A DNA stretch of 64,000 nucleotides, from positions 248,001-312,000 of the forward strand of contig JAHQJS010000007.1 of NCBI GenBank assembly GCA_019057385.1. The letters run 5' to 3'. The DNA is from Candidatus Borrarchaeum weybense. Its GTDB lineage: Archaea > Asgardarchaeota > Sifarchaeia > Borrarchaeales > Borrarchaeaceae. Shown piece by piece: positions 8,528 to 16,375 of the stretch (its first letter is position 1; each line of letters starts with the position of its first letter). The notes beneath the pieces were generated by a model. It was not told where the DNA came from and did not search any database. It saw nothing but the letters and a program-made list of their open reading frames with translations. The translations under genes were made by a program, and so were the position numbers.

Positions 8528-9448
8528 CTAGTCAGCCTTAAATGCGCTCCCGAATAATTGCATTTTACCCTTAACAATCTCTTTCATAGCTTCTTTCGCT
8601 GGACCTAGAATCTTTCTTGGATCAAATTCTTTTGGTAAAGTAACTAAAATCTCACGAACTGTGGATGTAAAAGCTAGTCTTAGATCCGTATCGATATTTA
8701 TTTTCTGTATTCCTAAGGATATAGCTTTTTTGATATCTTCATCGGGGATTCCTTTAGCCTCACTTATTGCTGCTCCGTATTTCACGGCTTTTTCAACTAG
8801 TCGTGATGGAACTCCAGATGCTCCATGCAAAACAAGTGGAATTTTGACCATTTTTCTAATTGTCTTGAGTCGTTCAAAATCTAATCTTGGCTTCGCTTTA
8901 AATTTATAAGCGCCATGTGAGGTTCCAATCGCAACAGCGAGGATGTCCACACCGGTTCGTTCAACAAACTCCTTAGCGGCACTTGGGTCGGTTAATATTG
9001 CATCCTTTTCTTCAACCGTTGTCTCTTCTATGCCAGCAAGTCTGCCAAGTTCAGCCTCAACTGATATACCTTTTGGTTGAGCTAATTCCACAACATGTTT
9101 TGTCAATGAAATATTCTCTTCAAAATTTAGATGAGAACCATCTATCATAACAGAAGTAAAACCAATATCAATACATTTTGACACCGTTTCTACATCTGGT
9201 CCATGATCTAGATGTAGAGACATTGGTATTGAAGTGGATTTTTCCGCAGTTTTAACTATGGCTGTTAGATATTCTAAACCAGCATATTTGATAGAGGAAG
9301 ACGTTATTGCAATAATGACTGGTGATTTTTCCTCCACAGCGGCTTCAGTGATAGCCAATAAAGATTCTAGATTGCTTATATTGAAATGGCCAACAGCATA
9401 TCCCTTAGCCATAGCCTCAGATAAAATTTCCTTATTTGTGAGAAGCAT
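8528..9448 (-). CDS. fba: Class II fructose-bisphosphate aldolase family
   Basis: This 306-residue TIM-barrel enzyme cleaves or forms ketose bisphosphates with a zinc ion. Zinc and substrate motifs are visible: LHLDHG, MIDGSHL, EAELGRLAG, IGTSHG and LHGASG. It could be fructose-1,6-bisphosphate or tagatose-1,6-bisphosphate aldolase (GatY/KbaY), which sequence alone does not separate well. Many archaea instead use a class I or bifunctional FBP aldolase/phosphatase. Its promoter contains palindrome copy 2 followed on the minus strand by an AATATAAAAT box. Confidence 0.92.
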   Translation of the reverse strand: MLLTNKEILSEAMAKGYAVGHFNISNLESLLAITEAAVEEKSPVIIAITSSSIKYAGLEYLTAIVKTAEKSTSIPMSLHLDHGPDVETVSKCIDIGFTSVMIDGSHLNFEENISLTKHVVELAQPKGISVEAELGRLAGIEETTVEEKDAILTDPSAAKEFVERTGVDILAVAIGTSHGAYKFKAKPRLDFERLKTIRKMVKIPLVLHGASGVPSRLVEKAVKYGAAISEAKGIPDEDIKKAISLGIQKINIDTDLRLAFTSTVREILVTLPKEFDPRKILGPAKEAMKEIVKGKMQLFGSAFKAD

Positions 9449-9592
9449 ATCTTCTTTCCTTCTAACACATTCTAAAATCTATAGTAGGACAATGCAAATT
9501 AAATCTCTCAAATTAACTCATTTATGTGTAATGACTACAAAGAGACGGTTTTTTCATTATAAACTCCTTACAAGATTTGAATTTTATATTTT

Positions 9593-9616
9593 TGTGACTG
9601 TCGTGTAACAGTAACA
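9593..9616. promoter_or_regulatory. 24-bp palindromic site, copy 2 (aldolase promoter)
   Basis: The halves read TGTGACTGTCG and TAACAGTAACA around two bases. On the minus strand a TATA-like box (aatataaaatt) follows at once, 144 bp before the aldolase start. It shares a 453-bp divergent intergenic region with copy 3. Confidence 0.75.
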
Positions 9617-9749
9617 AATCAAAAAATTGTGAAAACCTAAATCAATAAAAATATCTTTGGCATTTGACAATTCAATCCACGAAATCAACGCATACAAAGC
9701 TATATATTCATCAAAGTACACATATGAAAGATCTACCTAAAGTCACTCT

Positions 9750-9773
9750 TGTTACTGTTACATAACAGTCACA
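9750..9773. promoter_or_regulatory. 24-bp palindromic site, copy 3 (H+-ATPase promoter)
   Basis: This is a nearly perfect palindrome: TGTTACTGTTA, CA, TAACAGTCACA. It is followed by cacgtttaataat, a sequence repeated after copy 5, in which tttaataat may be the TATA box. The ATPase start is 128 bp downstream. Apart from copies 2 and 3, I see nothing in the 9449-9901 intergenic region. Confidence 0.78.
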
Positions 9774-9901
9774 CACGTTTAATAATCAAAGCTTCTGCAA
9801 AATACGGATAAGTTAATTATGATACGTAATTAACACAAAATTTCACCTAAATAACAAGAACTTGATCTTTTTACCAGAAAAGAAATAGAGGATTTAATAT
9901 T

Positions 9902-12358
9902 ATGAGCTCAGAGGATGTTATAATTAAAACAGAAGAGGCAAAAAAGAACTCAATAAAAGAATTGTTAAAAAAACTTTCCTCAAGTGAAACGGGTCTTTCT
10001 ACCTTGGAGGCAGAACAACGACTTTCACAATACGGTCCTAACGAAATTCCCGAAAAGAAAGTAAATCCGATTCTCAAATTTTTAAGTTATTTCTGGGGAC
10101 CGATTCCTTGGATGATCGAAGCTGCTATTGTCTTGTCGGCAATCATTCAGCACTGGGAGGATTTCTGGATCATTTTTGCTTTGTTGATGTTAAATGCTGT
10201 AGTTGGATTTTGGCAGGAGCACAAGGCAGATAATGCCATTGAATTATTAAAAAAGAAACTAGCACAGTCAGCGCGCGTGCTTCGTGACGGCAAATACATT
10301 AAAAAATCTGCCAAAGAACTAGTGCCGGGAGATGTGGTGCGTGTTCGCCTGGGAGATATTGTTCCAGCAGACGTTAAACTTATGGATGGCGACTATCTGC
10401 TAACAGATGAATCTGCATTAACTGGAGAATCTATGCCCGTCGAAAAACATACTTCTGATATTGCCTATTCTGGTTCTATTATCCGCCAAGGGGAAATGAC
10501 TGCATTAGTAGCCGTTACTGGTACGAACACATATTTTGGCGAGACTACAAAATTAGTGGAGGAAGCAAAGACCCAGAGTCATTTCCAGAAGGCTGTTATC
10601 AAAATCGGTGATTATCTGATTGCACTTGCTCTTGGACTAGTGATGATCATTTTTGTTGTTTCGCTTTTCCGTCAGCAAAGCATACTGCAAACTCTTCAGT
10701 TTGCATTAGTTCTAACCGTTGCTGGAATACCTGTGGCGCTACCAGCGGTTCTCTCAGTCACACTGGCAATAGGAGCAATATCCCTTGCGAAAAAGGAGGC
10801 TATTGTCAGTAAGCTTGTTGCCATTGAAGAAATAGCAGGCATGGATATCTTATGCTCAGATAAGACAGGTACTATCACTAAAAATGAGATATCCGTTGCC
10901 GAAGTGAAATTTCTCACAGGATTCACAGAGAATGACGTAATTCTTTTTGGAACTTTAGCGTCAAGAGAGGAAAATCAAGATCCTATTGATGACGCAATTA
11001 TTTCCAAAATCAAAACCATGGATGCGATTAATGAGTCTCTTACTGACTACAAGGTGACAGTTTTTAAACCATTTGATCCGGTTGCAAAGCGCACCGAAGC
11101 CGCCATAGAGACTGCTGACGGCAGTCATTTCAAAGTATCGAAAGGGGCACCCCAGGTTATCCTAGCACTCTCGTTATATGAAGAGGCAATATCTAACGAA
11201 GTTAATAAAACTGTCAACGCCTTTGCTGCCAAGGGATATCGCGCACTTGCTGTAGCCAAAACTATAGGCGATCAGGATAATTGGCAATTTGTCGGACTGT
11301 TCGCCCTTTACGATCCACCTCGTGAAGATTCTGCGGAAACCATCAAGATCGCACAAACTATGGGCGTCAACGTCAAAATGATTACTGGAGATCATACCGC
11401 TGTGGCCAAAGAGATCGCCCATCAGGTCAATCTGGGCACCAATATAATGCCGTCTTCATCTTTCTTGAACAAATCTGACAGGGAAGCCACGCGAATTATT
11501 GAAAACGCCGATGGTTTTGCTGAAGTTTTTCCCGAACACAAGTACCATATTGTAGAACTTCTCCAAAACAAAGATCATATTGTTGGCATGACGGGAGATG
11601 GTGTTAATGATGCTCCTGCCCTGAAAAAGGCTGATGCGGGAATTGCTGTTGCTGGCGCTACTGATGCTGCGAAATCAGCTGCAGATATTGTTCTCACTAA
11701 ACCTGGCCTTTCAGTGATCATCGATACTGTAAAAGAAAGCCGCAAGATATTTCAACGAATGAATAATTACTCTATCTACCGCATGACGGAAACGATTCGT
11801 GTGTTATTTTTCATTACTCTAGCCATACTTGTTTTTCGATTTTATCCTATTACTGCTATTATGATAGTCTTATTAGCACTACTAAATGATGCACCAATTA
11901 TGACTATCGCTTATGATAATGTTAAATACTCTGATAAACCAGAGACATGGAATATGCGGACTGTATTAGGCATCGCCACGGTGCTTGGAATTATTGGAGT
12001 TGCAGTTTCTTTTGGAATTCTTTACATTGGACTAGAGATCCTACACCTTAGTCATGAAGTACTCCAGTCTTTTATTTATCTGAAGCTTTCCGTAGCAGGT
12101 CATTTGACAGTGTTTGTGGCTCGAACAAAGGGTCACTTTTGGTCAGTAAAACCAGCAAAACAAGTGGTTCTAGCAGTTTTGCTTACACAATTTATCGCAA
12201 CATTAATCACCGTTTACGGAATTTTGCTTCCTGCAATGGGCTGGGCTTTAGCACTTTTTATATGGGGATATGCGCTTGTGTTTTTTGTTATAACAGACTT
12301 TATAAAAGTCCAAGTATACAAGTTACTGGATCATGGCGAAATAAAATTTACGCGCTAG
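9902..12358 (+). CDS. P3A-type H+-transporting P-type ATPase
   Basis: This 818-residue ion pump resembles plasma-membrane proton ATPases of fungi and plants and their archaeal relatives. Visible motifs are the actuator TDESALTGES, the phosphorylation site DKTGT at D320, the nucleotide-binding region with KGAPQVIL, and the hinge MTGDGVNDAPAL. There are about ten membrane helices with no heavy-metal domain. It would use ATP to export protons (or respond to acid stress). The ATG at 9902 begins MSSEDVIIKTEE. The promoter has palindrome copy 3. H+ specificity is inferred from family resemblance. Confidence 0.93.
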   Translation: MSSEDVIIKTEEAKKNSIKELLKKLSSSETGLSTLEAEQRLSQYGPNEIPEKKVNPILKFLSYFWGPIPWMIEAAIVLSAIIQHWEDFWIIFALLMLNAVVGFWQEHKADNAIELLKKKLAQSARVLRDGKYIKKSAKELVPGDVVRVRLGDIVPADVKLMDGDYLLTDESALTGESMPVEKHTSDIAYSGSIIRQGEMTALVAVTGTNTYFGETTKLVEEAKTQSHFQKAVIKIGDYLIALALGLVMIIFVVSLFRQQSILQTLQFALVLTVAGIPVALPAVLSVTLAIGAISLAKKEAIVSKLVAIEEIAGMDILCSDKTGTITKNEISVAEVKFLTGFTENDVILFGTLASREENQDPIDDAIISKIKTMDAINESLTDYKVTVFKPFDPVAKRTEAAIETADGSHFKVSKGAPQVILALSLYEEAISNEVNKTVNAFAAKGYRALAVAKTIGDQDNWQFVGLFALYDPPREDSAETIKIAQTMGVNVKMITGDHTAVAKEIAHQVNLGTNIMPSSSFLNKSDREATRIIENADGFAEVFPEHKYHIVELLQNKDHIVGMTGDGVNDAPALKKADAGIAVAGATDAAKSAADIVLTKPGLSVIIDTVKESRKIFQRMNNYSIYRMTETIRVLFFITLAILVFRFYPITAIMIVLLALLNDAPIMTIAYDNVKYSDKPETWNMRTVLGIATVLGIIGVAVSFGILYIGLEILHLSHEVLQSFIYLKLSVAGHLTVFVARTKGHFWSVKPAKQVVLAVLLTQFIATLITVYGILLPAMGWALALFIWGYALVFFVITDFIKVQVYKLLDHGEIKFTR

Positions 12359-12558
12359 AAAAAACTCAAAATTATTTCGGAAGTTTCTTTTTTCTCCACT
12401 TCCTTGAGGGGGATCAGTAAAATACCAAAGATTAGAGTTTGCAATACCAATTAATGTCATAAAGAGACAATTAAGTTCTTAATAATAATATCGTTATAAG
12501 AAATCCTTTAGTAGTCGATCGAAAGGCAGAACAATTCGCAAATATTCTTCTAGAGATT

Positions 12559-13440
12559 TTAGGGTTCACTAGTAATTTTTATACGTGTTGGTTCTATTTT
12601 GAATGACTTCCAGATTTCTTCAAAATCGTTTTTAAGATGATTAATAAGGCTTTGATTATCAGTCCATAAATCAGGATGGTCCCCTAGATGTCCTTTTCCT
12701 GGTTTGGTTGCTAGTATCATTTGCTTACCATCAATTAGCAGGTATTTACTTAGGAGTCTTTCTGGATTACATGTCTTAAATTCTATTCCTACGTTCTTGG
12801 CCGTTTCCAAAAATTTAGGAATGAACTCATGTGAATCAGTCATTTCTGTAATTATACGAACTTTTACTCCGCTCTCTACTGCTTTTTTCAGTAGATCATG
12901 AAAAGAAGATAAGAATTCGATGATCTTGCTTCTTGAGACGGCCATGTCAATCTCATTTTTCGCAGCATTCAACATTCCGGAAATTTTAGTATATAACACA
13001 GCCTTATCTGGTATTAACGCAAAATGGGCTGCGTCCTCATCAAATTCCTGTTTCTGACTACGTGGCTTAATTACTGTCAAAGCTTCCTGTAAATTATTTT
13101 TTAATTTACGGATTCTTTTTTTTGCTTTTTCTTGTTCTCGATTGATCACGTCTGAAAGAGCAAACTTAATTGGAAGTACTCTAATCGTCATCGGTGTTCC
13201 CATCAATCTTTCTACTAAGCCCATCTCTTCAAGTCTCGGTAAATTTCTATAAACATCCTCTCGACGAACATCTGACAACTTTGAAATAGTATCGACTGAA
13301 GCAGCGCCCAATTTAATTATTGCTTCATAAATCTTTGCTTGGTTATTGGTGAGTCCAAAAGCAGTTAACAGTTCAATAATTTCTTCTTTCTCTGAGAATT
13401 GCTCTCTTGTTATTCTACTTTTGGAATCCATTTTATTCAC
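12559..13440 (-). CDS. TrmB-family transcriptional regulator
   Basis: Residues 20-90 form a winged helix typical of TrmB (LTAFGLTNNQAKIYEAIIKLG, then VRREDVYRNLPRLEEMGLVER). A short coiled coil follows (about 100-130), then a phospholipase D-like effector domain. TrmB proteins sense sugars or other small molecules and bind promoter palindromes. The gene is transcribed away from palindrome copy 4, which lies in its own promoter region, so it is a candidate reader of all seven sites. That link is inference. Confidence 0.9.
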   Translation of the reverse strand: MNKMDSKSRITREQFSEKEEIIELLTAFGLTNNQAKIYEAIIKLGAASVDTISKLSDVRREDVYRNLPRLEEMGLVERLMGTPMTIRVLPIKFALSDVINREQEKAKKRIRKLKNNLQEALTVIKPRSQKQEFDEDAAHFALIPDKAVLYTKISGMLNAAKNEIDMAVSRSKIIEFLSSFHDLLKKAVESGVKVRIITEMTDSHEFIPKFLETAKNVGIEFKTCNPERLLSKYLLIDGKQMILATKPGKGHLGDHPDLWTDNQSLINHLKNDFEEIWKSFKIEPTRIKITSEP

Positions 13441-13555
13441 TAATCCTGTGTTTTAGGTTATTAATCGTTTAAATATAATAAATTATCTTTCCTTTAATAA
13501 TTTCTTTTTAGGCAGACTGTGTTAGTTCAACATCCAGAAATCTTTGTTTTATTCC

Positions 13556-13579
13556 TGTTACTGTTAGTTAACAGTCACA
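13556..13579. promoter_or_regulatory. 24-bp palindromic site, copy 4 (between trmB-like gene and DUF1116 gene)
   Basis: The halves TGTTACTGTTA and TAACAGTCACA flank two bases. On the plus strand gatataag follows (TATA-like, towards the DUF1116 gene); on the minus strand ggaataaaac follows (towards the regulator). It may serve both promoters. Confidence 0.78.
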
Positions 13580-13682
13580 TAGATATAAGATTTGATATTC
13601 ATCATTAATATCTTTGAAATGTGAGTGACTTGAAACCCTAGAAAAACAGAAGGTAGATACTATTAAGGAATGGAACACAATT

Positions 13683-14945
13683 TTGAGGCGTATTTCAAGT
13701 CAAAAAAATATTCGAGATGAGATTTACGCGGCTAACTCAAAAGCTCTAGAGATACTAGATAACGGTAAGGCCACGTTAGTGGACTTTGACATGGCAAAAA
13801 AGGTTATACCTAACATGAATGATGACATTATTCTTCATTCAGGTCCGCCGATCGATTACAAAGATATGATTGCACCGATGAAGGTAGCTATACAAGGCGG
13901 CCTTATCTTCGAAGGAAAGACAAAAACTTTGAAAGATGCAGATAAAATCGCATCAAGCGGGGAGATAATGTTTAAACCTTGCCATGAATATGCAAGCGTC
14001 GGGTCCATGGCAGGTATAATAACTCCTTCTATGTATGTCGCAGTCGTGGAGAATTCTGAATATGGAAATAAAGCATTTTGCAATCTTCACGAAGGCCTTG
14101 GAACAAATTTAAGATTTGGAGGATATAATGAAGAAGTGATTGGACAGTTTTACTGGATGTTTGATGTCCTTGGCCCCTCACTGAAGAAGGTGGTTAAGAA
14201 GATGCCGATAGATTTGATTTCCATAATCAGCCAAGGGTTACTGATGGGAGATGAGTTCCACCTAAGATCTAATGCATCAAATATGTTATTCTTGAAGAGC
14301 ATAATAGATTATCTGTGGGATACTGATGATGGCACGGCAATTGTTAAGTTTATTAATGATAACGAACAGTTCTTCCTGAACCTTGCAATGTCTGCAAATA
14401 AAGTGCTGGCAGATGCTGCAGATGGAATAGAATGCAGCACACTTGTGACGAGAATGACGGGAAATGGTACCGACTTTGGCATAGGAGTGAGCGGATTGGA
14501 GGGACAGTGGTTCATCGGTCCTGTAGAAGTGCCTAATGATATGTACTTTAATGGATATAATCAACTAGACGCTGTTGGAGATTTTGGTGATAATTCTATT
14601 ACGGAGACGCTCGGACTTGGTGGTTATGCATTAGAGGCTGCTCCTAACGTGATAAGGCGTATTGGAAAAAATATGAAAGAAGCCGTGCGTATGACCCTTG
14701 ATGGCTATAAGGTGTGTGATGGTGTCAACAGTCAATTCTTTATACCATACCTCAAATTCGAAGGCACCCCTTTGGGCATAAACATCATCAAAGTCAATAA
14801 AACCGGTCTTGTTCCGAAATCAACTATAGAAATCGTCCATAAAAAAGCTGGTATCGGGCAAATAGGCACCGGAATCTCTTGTGCTCCCATTAAAGCCTTT
14901 AGAGACGCATTAAAAGCCTTCGCAATGAAATACGGGATATACTAA
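13683..14945 (+). CDS. DUF1116 (YahG/YlbE-like) protein
   Basis: This 420-residue protein resembles the DUF1116 family, which in enterobacteria is encoded beside FdrA-like proteins (distant SucCD relatives) and has been tied to oxamate carbamoyltransfer in purine degradation. Family-like stretches include LHSGPPIDYKDMIAPMK, ARMTGNGTDFGIGVSG-like glycine-rich text and GIGQIGTGISCAP near the C-terminus. The start is a TTG (13683) preceded by aagga. No fdrA or carbamate kinase neighbour is visible, so it stands alone. Its activity here is unknown. It has palindrome copy 4 in its promoter. Confidence 0.75.
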   Translation: MRRISSQKNIRDEIYAANSKALEILDNGKATLVDFDMAKKVIPNMNDDIILHSGPPIDYKDMIAPMKVAIQGGLIFEGKTKTLKDADKIASSGEIMFKPCHEYASVGSMAGIITPSMYVAVVENSEYGNKAFCNLHEGLGTNLRFGGYNEEVIGQFYWMFDVLGPSLKKVVKKMPIDLISIISQGLLMGDEFHLRSNASNMLFLKSIIDYLWDTDDGTAIVKFINDNEQFFLNLAMSANKVLADAADGIECSTLVTRMTGNGTDFGIGVSGLEGQWFIGPVEVPNDMYFNGYNQLDAVGDFGDNSITETLGLGGYALEAAPNVIRRIGKNMKEAVRMTLDGYKVCDGVNSQFFIPYLKFEGTPLGINIIKVNKTGLVPKSTIEIVHKKAGIGQIGTGISCAPIKAFRDALKAFAMKYGIY

Positions 14946-15069
14946 AAGAATATGAGTGCTGAAATTTACCAAAGATCTCGTTTAAACATTCTTAGGCTTA
15001 TTTAGCTTCTGCTTCTAAATATTACCAATATCGTTTCCTTCCATTTTGTTTTTCATAATTAATCCTCTT

Positions 15070-15093
15070 TGTTACTGTTGTCTAACAGTCACA
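15070..15093. promoter_or_regulatory. 24-bp palindromic site, copy 5
   Basis: The halves TGTTACTGTTG and TAACAGTCACA are followed by cacgtttaataat, identical to the sequence after copy 3. The membrane-protein gene starts 58 bp downstream. Confidence 0.78.
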
Positions 15094-15151
15094 CACGTTT
15101 AATAATTAATTCTAGTTTTCTTTTGTTACGGAAAAAAGATGGATAAAAAAG

Positions 15152-15733
15152 ATGGATAAAATGACAAAAAATCGGAAAAAAATACGGCGAGAGATTACCG
15201 CAGTTGGCATCATATTCTTAAGCTTTGGACTAATCTTGGTAGCAGTGGGAATGCGCCCAACCTTTAAAATTGTTAAAAATACTGAAACACTACTTTACGT
15301 TACAGATTACCCACTTTCAGAGAATTACGTCTATTTTGATACAACATTGAAACCAGGAGATATGGCCTCGGGAACAATTAAAACTTCGAATCCTGTAAAC
15401 TTCTATATCTTCGACAGTGATCAGTATAACAATTGGCAAACGATTTATTCTTACTCTCCAAATGCGCCTTCGATTTTCACAAGAACCCATTCCAACAATA
15501 TCGCATTTAGCGTCCAAATTTCGTATGAGGATACTTATTATTTAGTTGTTCACAACTACTATAGTTATTCAGGCTGCGTGATAAGATCTATGTATGTAGA
15601 GAGGACATATTTTACAAGGATAGAGCATTTTGATTATTCACTATCAATAGCTGGTTTGCTCACGGTGTTGACTGGTCTTATTATTGCTGCAATTGGATTA
15701 TCGACGCGCGTAAAAGTTGAAAACAAAGTTTAA
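15152..15733 (+). CDS. Two-helix membrane protein with external beta domain
   Basis: This 193-residue protein has a basic N-terminus, a helix at about 17-34, an extracytoplasmic beta-rich domain of about 120 residues with many Tyr, Ser and Asn, and a second helix at about 158-180. I recognise no named family. The layout matches the larger protein at 61.9-62.7 kb, which adds a zinc ribbon. A second in-frame ATG at 15161 is possible. It is under palindrome copy 5, so it may belong to the same response as the ATPase and oxidase. Confidence 0.75.
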   Translation: MDKMTKNRKKIRREITAVGIIFLSFGLILVAVGMRPTFKIVKNTETLLYVTDYPLSENYVYFDTTLKPGDMASGTIKTSNPVNFYIFDSDQYNNWQTIYSYSPNAPSIFTRTHSNNIAFSVQISYEDTYYLVVHNYYSYSGCVIRSMYVERTYFTRIEHFDYSLSIAGLLTVLTGLIIAAIGLSTRVKVENKV

Positions 15734-15779
15734 CATTTTTACACTGGTTATAGTGCCCTCAACAGTTTTATCTGATATT

Positions 15780-15824
15780 GAAGAGAAACCTCCCTCCGAG
15801 AGGGTGGAGCTGAATTGCCATCCG
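15780..15824 (-). mobile_element. Possible IS200/IS605-type end hairpin (relic)
   Basis: On the minus strand the sequence has the pattern AATTCAGCTCC, hairpin CCCTCTCGGAGGG, then TTTCTC. This resembles the terminal hairpins of IS605-type elements and the right ends of the relics nearby. It is alone, with no transposase remnant I can read. The remaining non-coding sequence to 16051 is not recognisable. Confidence 0.3.
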
Positions 15825-16051
15825 TTTCTCGTGAGGGAAATGTTGTGTTTTCTCCGTAAGACGCCTCCATTCGGTATGAACAAACGGATTTCCGTGTGTT
15901 TCACTTACACACAGGATTATTTAACTAACTTAACGGACTATTGGCAAGTGCAGTATCCAAGGTGGTCGGCTTGGCGTGAAGGCGTACTCAAGGTATTTTG
16001 TTAGATTCAAACATTACTGTCTCCCTAAAGTTAGGACACCACCTTGTAGGC

Positions 16052-16260
16052 GAGCTACCTCGTGCTAAAGCCTCAAGGCTTCCTGTTTCTACGACAGACT
16101 CGATCTCCCTGACGGGGTTACGGAGGTAGTAACTCCACAGGCTTACCATCCCTACGCCCCGTAGGTACTCATAGGCTCTATGAGCAACAGACCATATACA
16201 CCCAACGCAATTCATCACCAGGCTGAAGCGGTGATGCTTTCTTGCTTAGCTACCCGTAAT
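16052..16260 (-). mobile_element. Miniature IS605-type relic, copy A
   Basis: This is one of three related 208-317 bp sequences. Its left part, read on the minus strand, encodes text typical of a TnpB C-terminus (SLWSYYLRNPVREIE, then SVVETGSLEAL). Its right end is an ATTCATCACC, GCTGAAGC, GGTGATGCTTTCTT hairpin with a terminal GCTTAGCTAC. The middle of TnpB is deleted, so a short minus-strand frame beginning MNCVG joins directly to the C-terminal remnant. It is best described as a non-autonomous, MITE-like derivative. Confidence 0.6.
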
Positions 16261-16315
16261 CGAACGTTCGTAAATTTGTAAATATTATTAAAATATAAAT
16301 CAGAGCCTTTTTTTC

Positions 16316-16339
16316 TGTGACTGTATTTTAACAGTCACA
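16316..16339. promoter_or_regulatory. 24-bp palindromic site, copy 6 (bd-type oxidase promoter)
   Basis: The halves TGTGACTGTAT and TAACAGTCACA are followed by the TATA-like ccttttatag. The oxidase ATG is only 36 bp downstream of the site, so its transcript is probably almost leaderless. Confidence 0.78.
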
Positions 16340-16375
16340 AACCTTTTATAGATAGCTTCCTCATACGTAAGCTTC

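Noticed and set aside
15717..16004. 95-codon plus-strand ORF before relic A
   Set aside because: It begins inside the previous gene and crosses an IS-end hairpin; the content looks like non-coding relic sequence.
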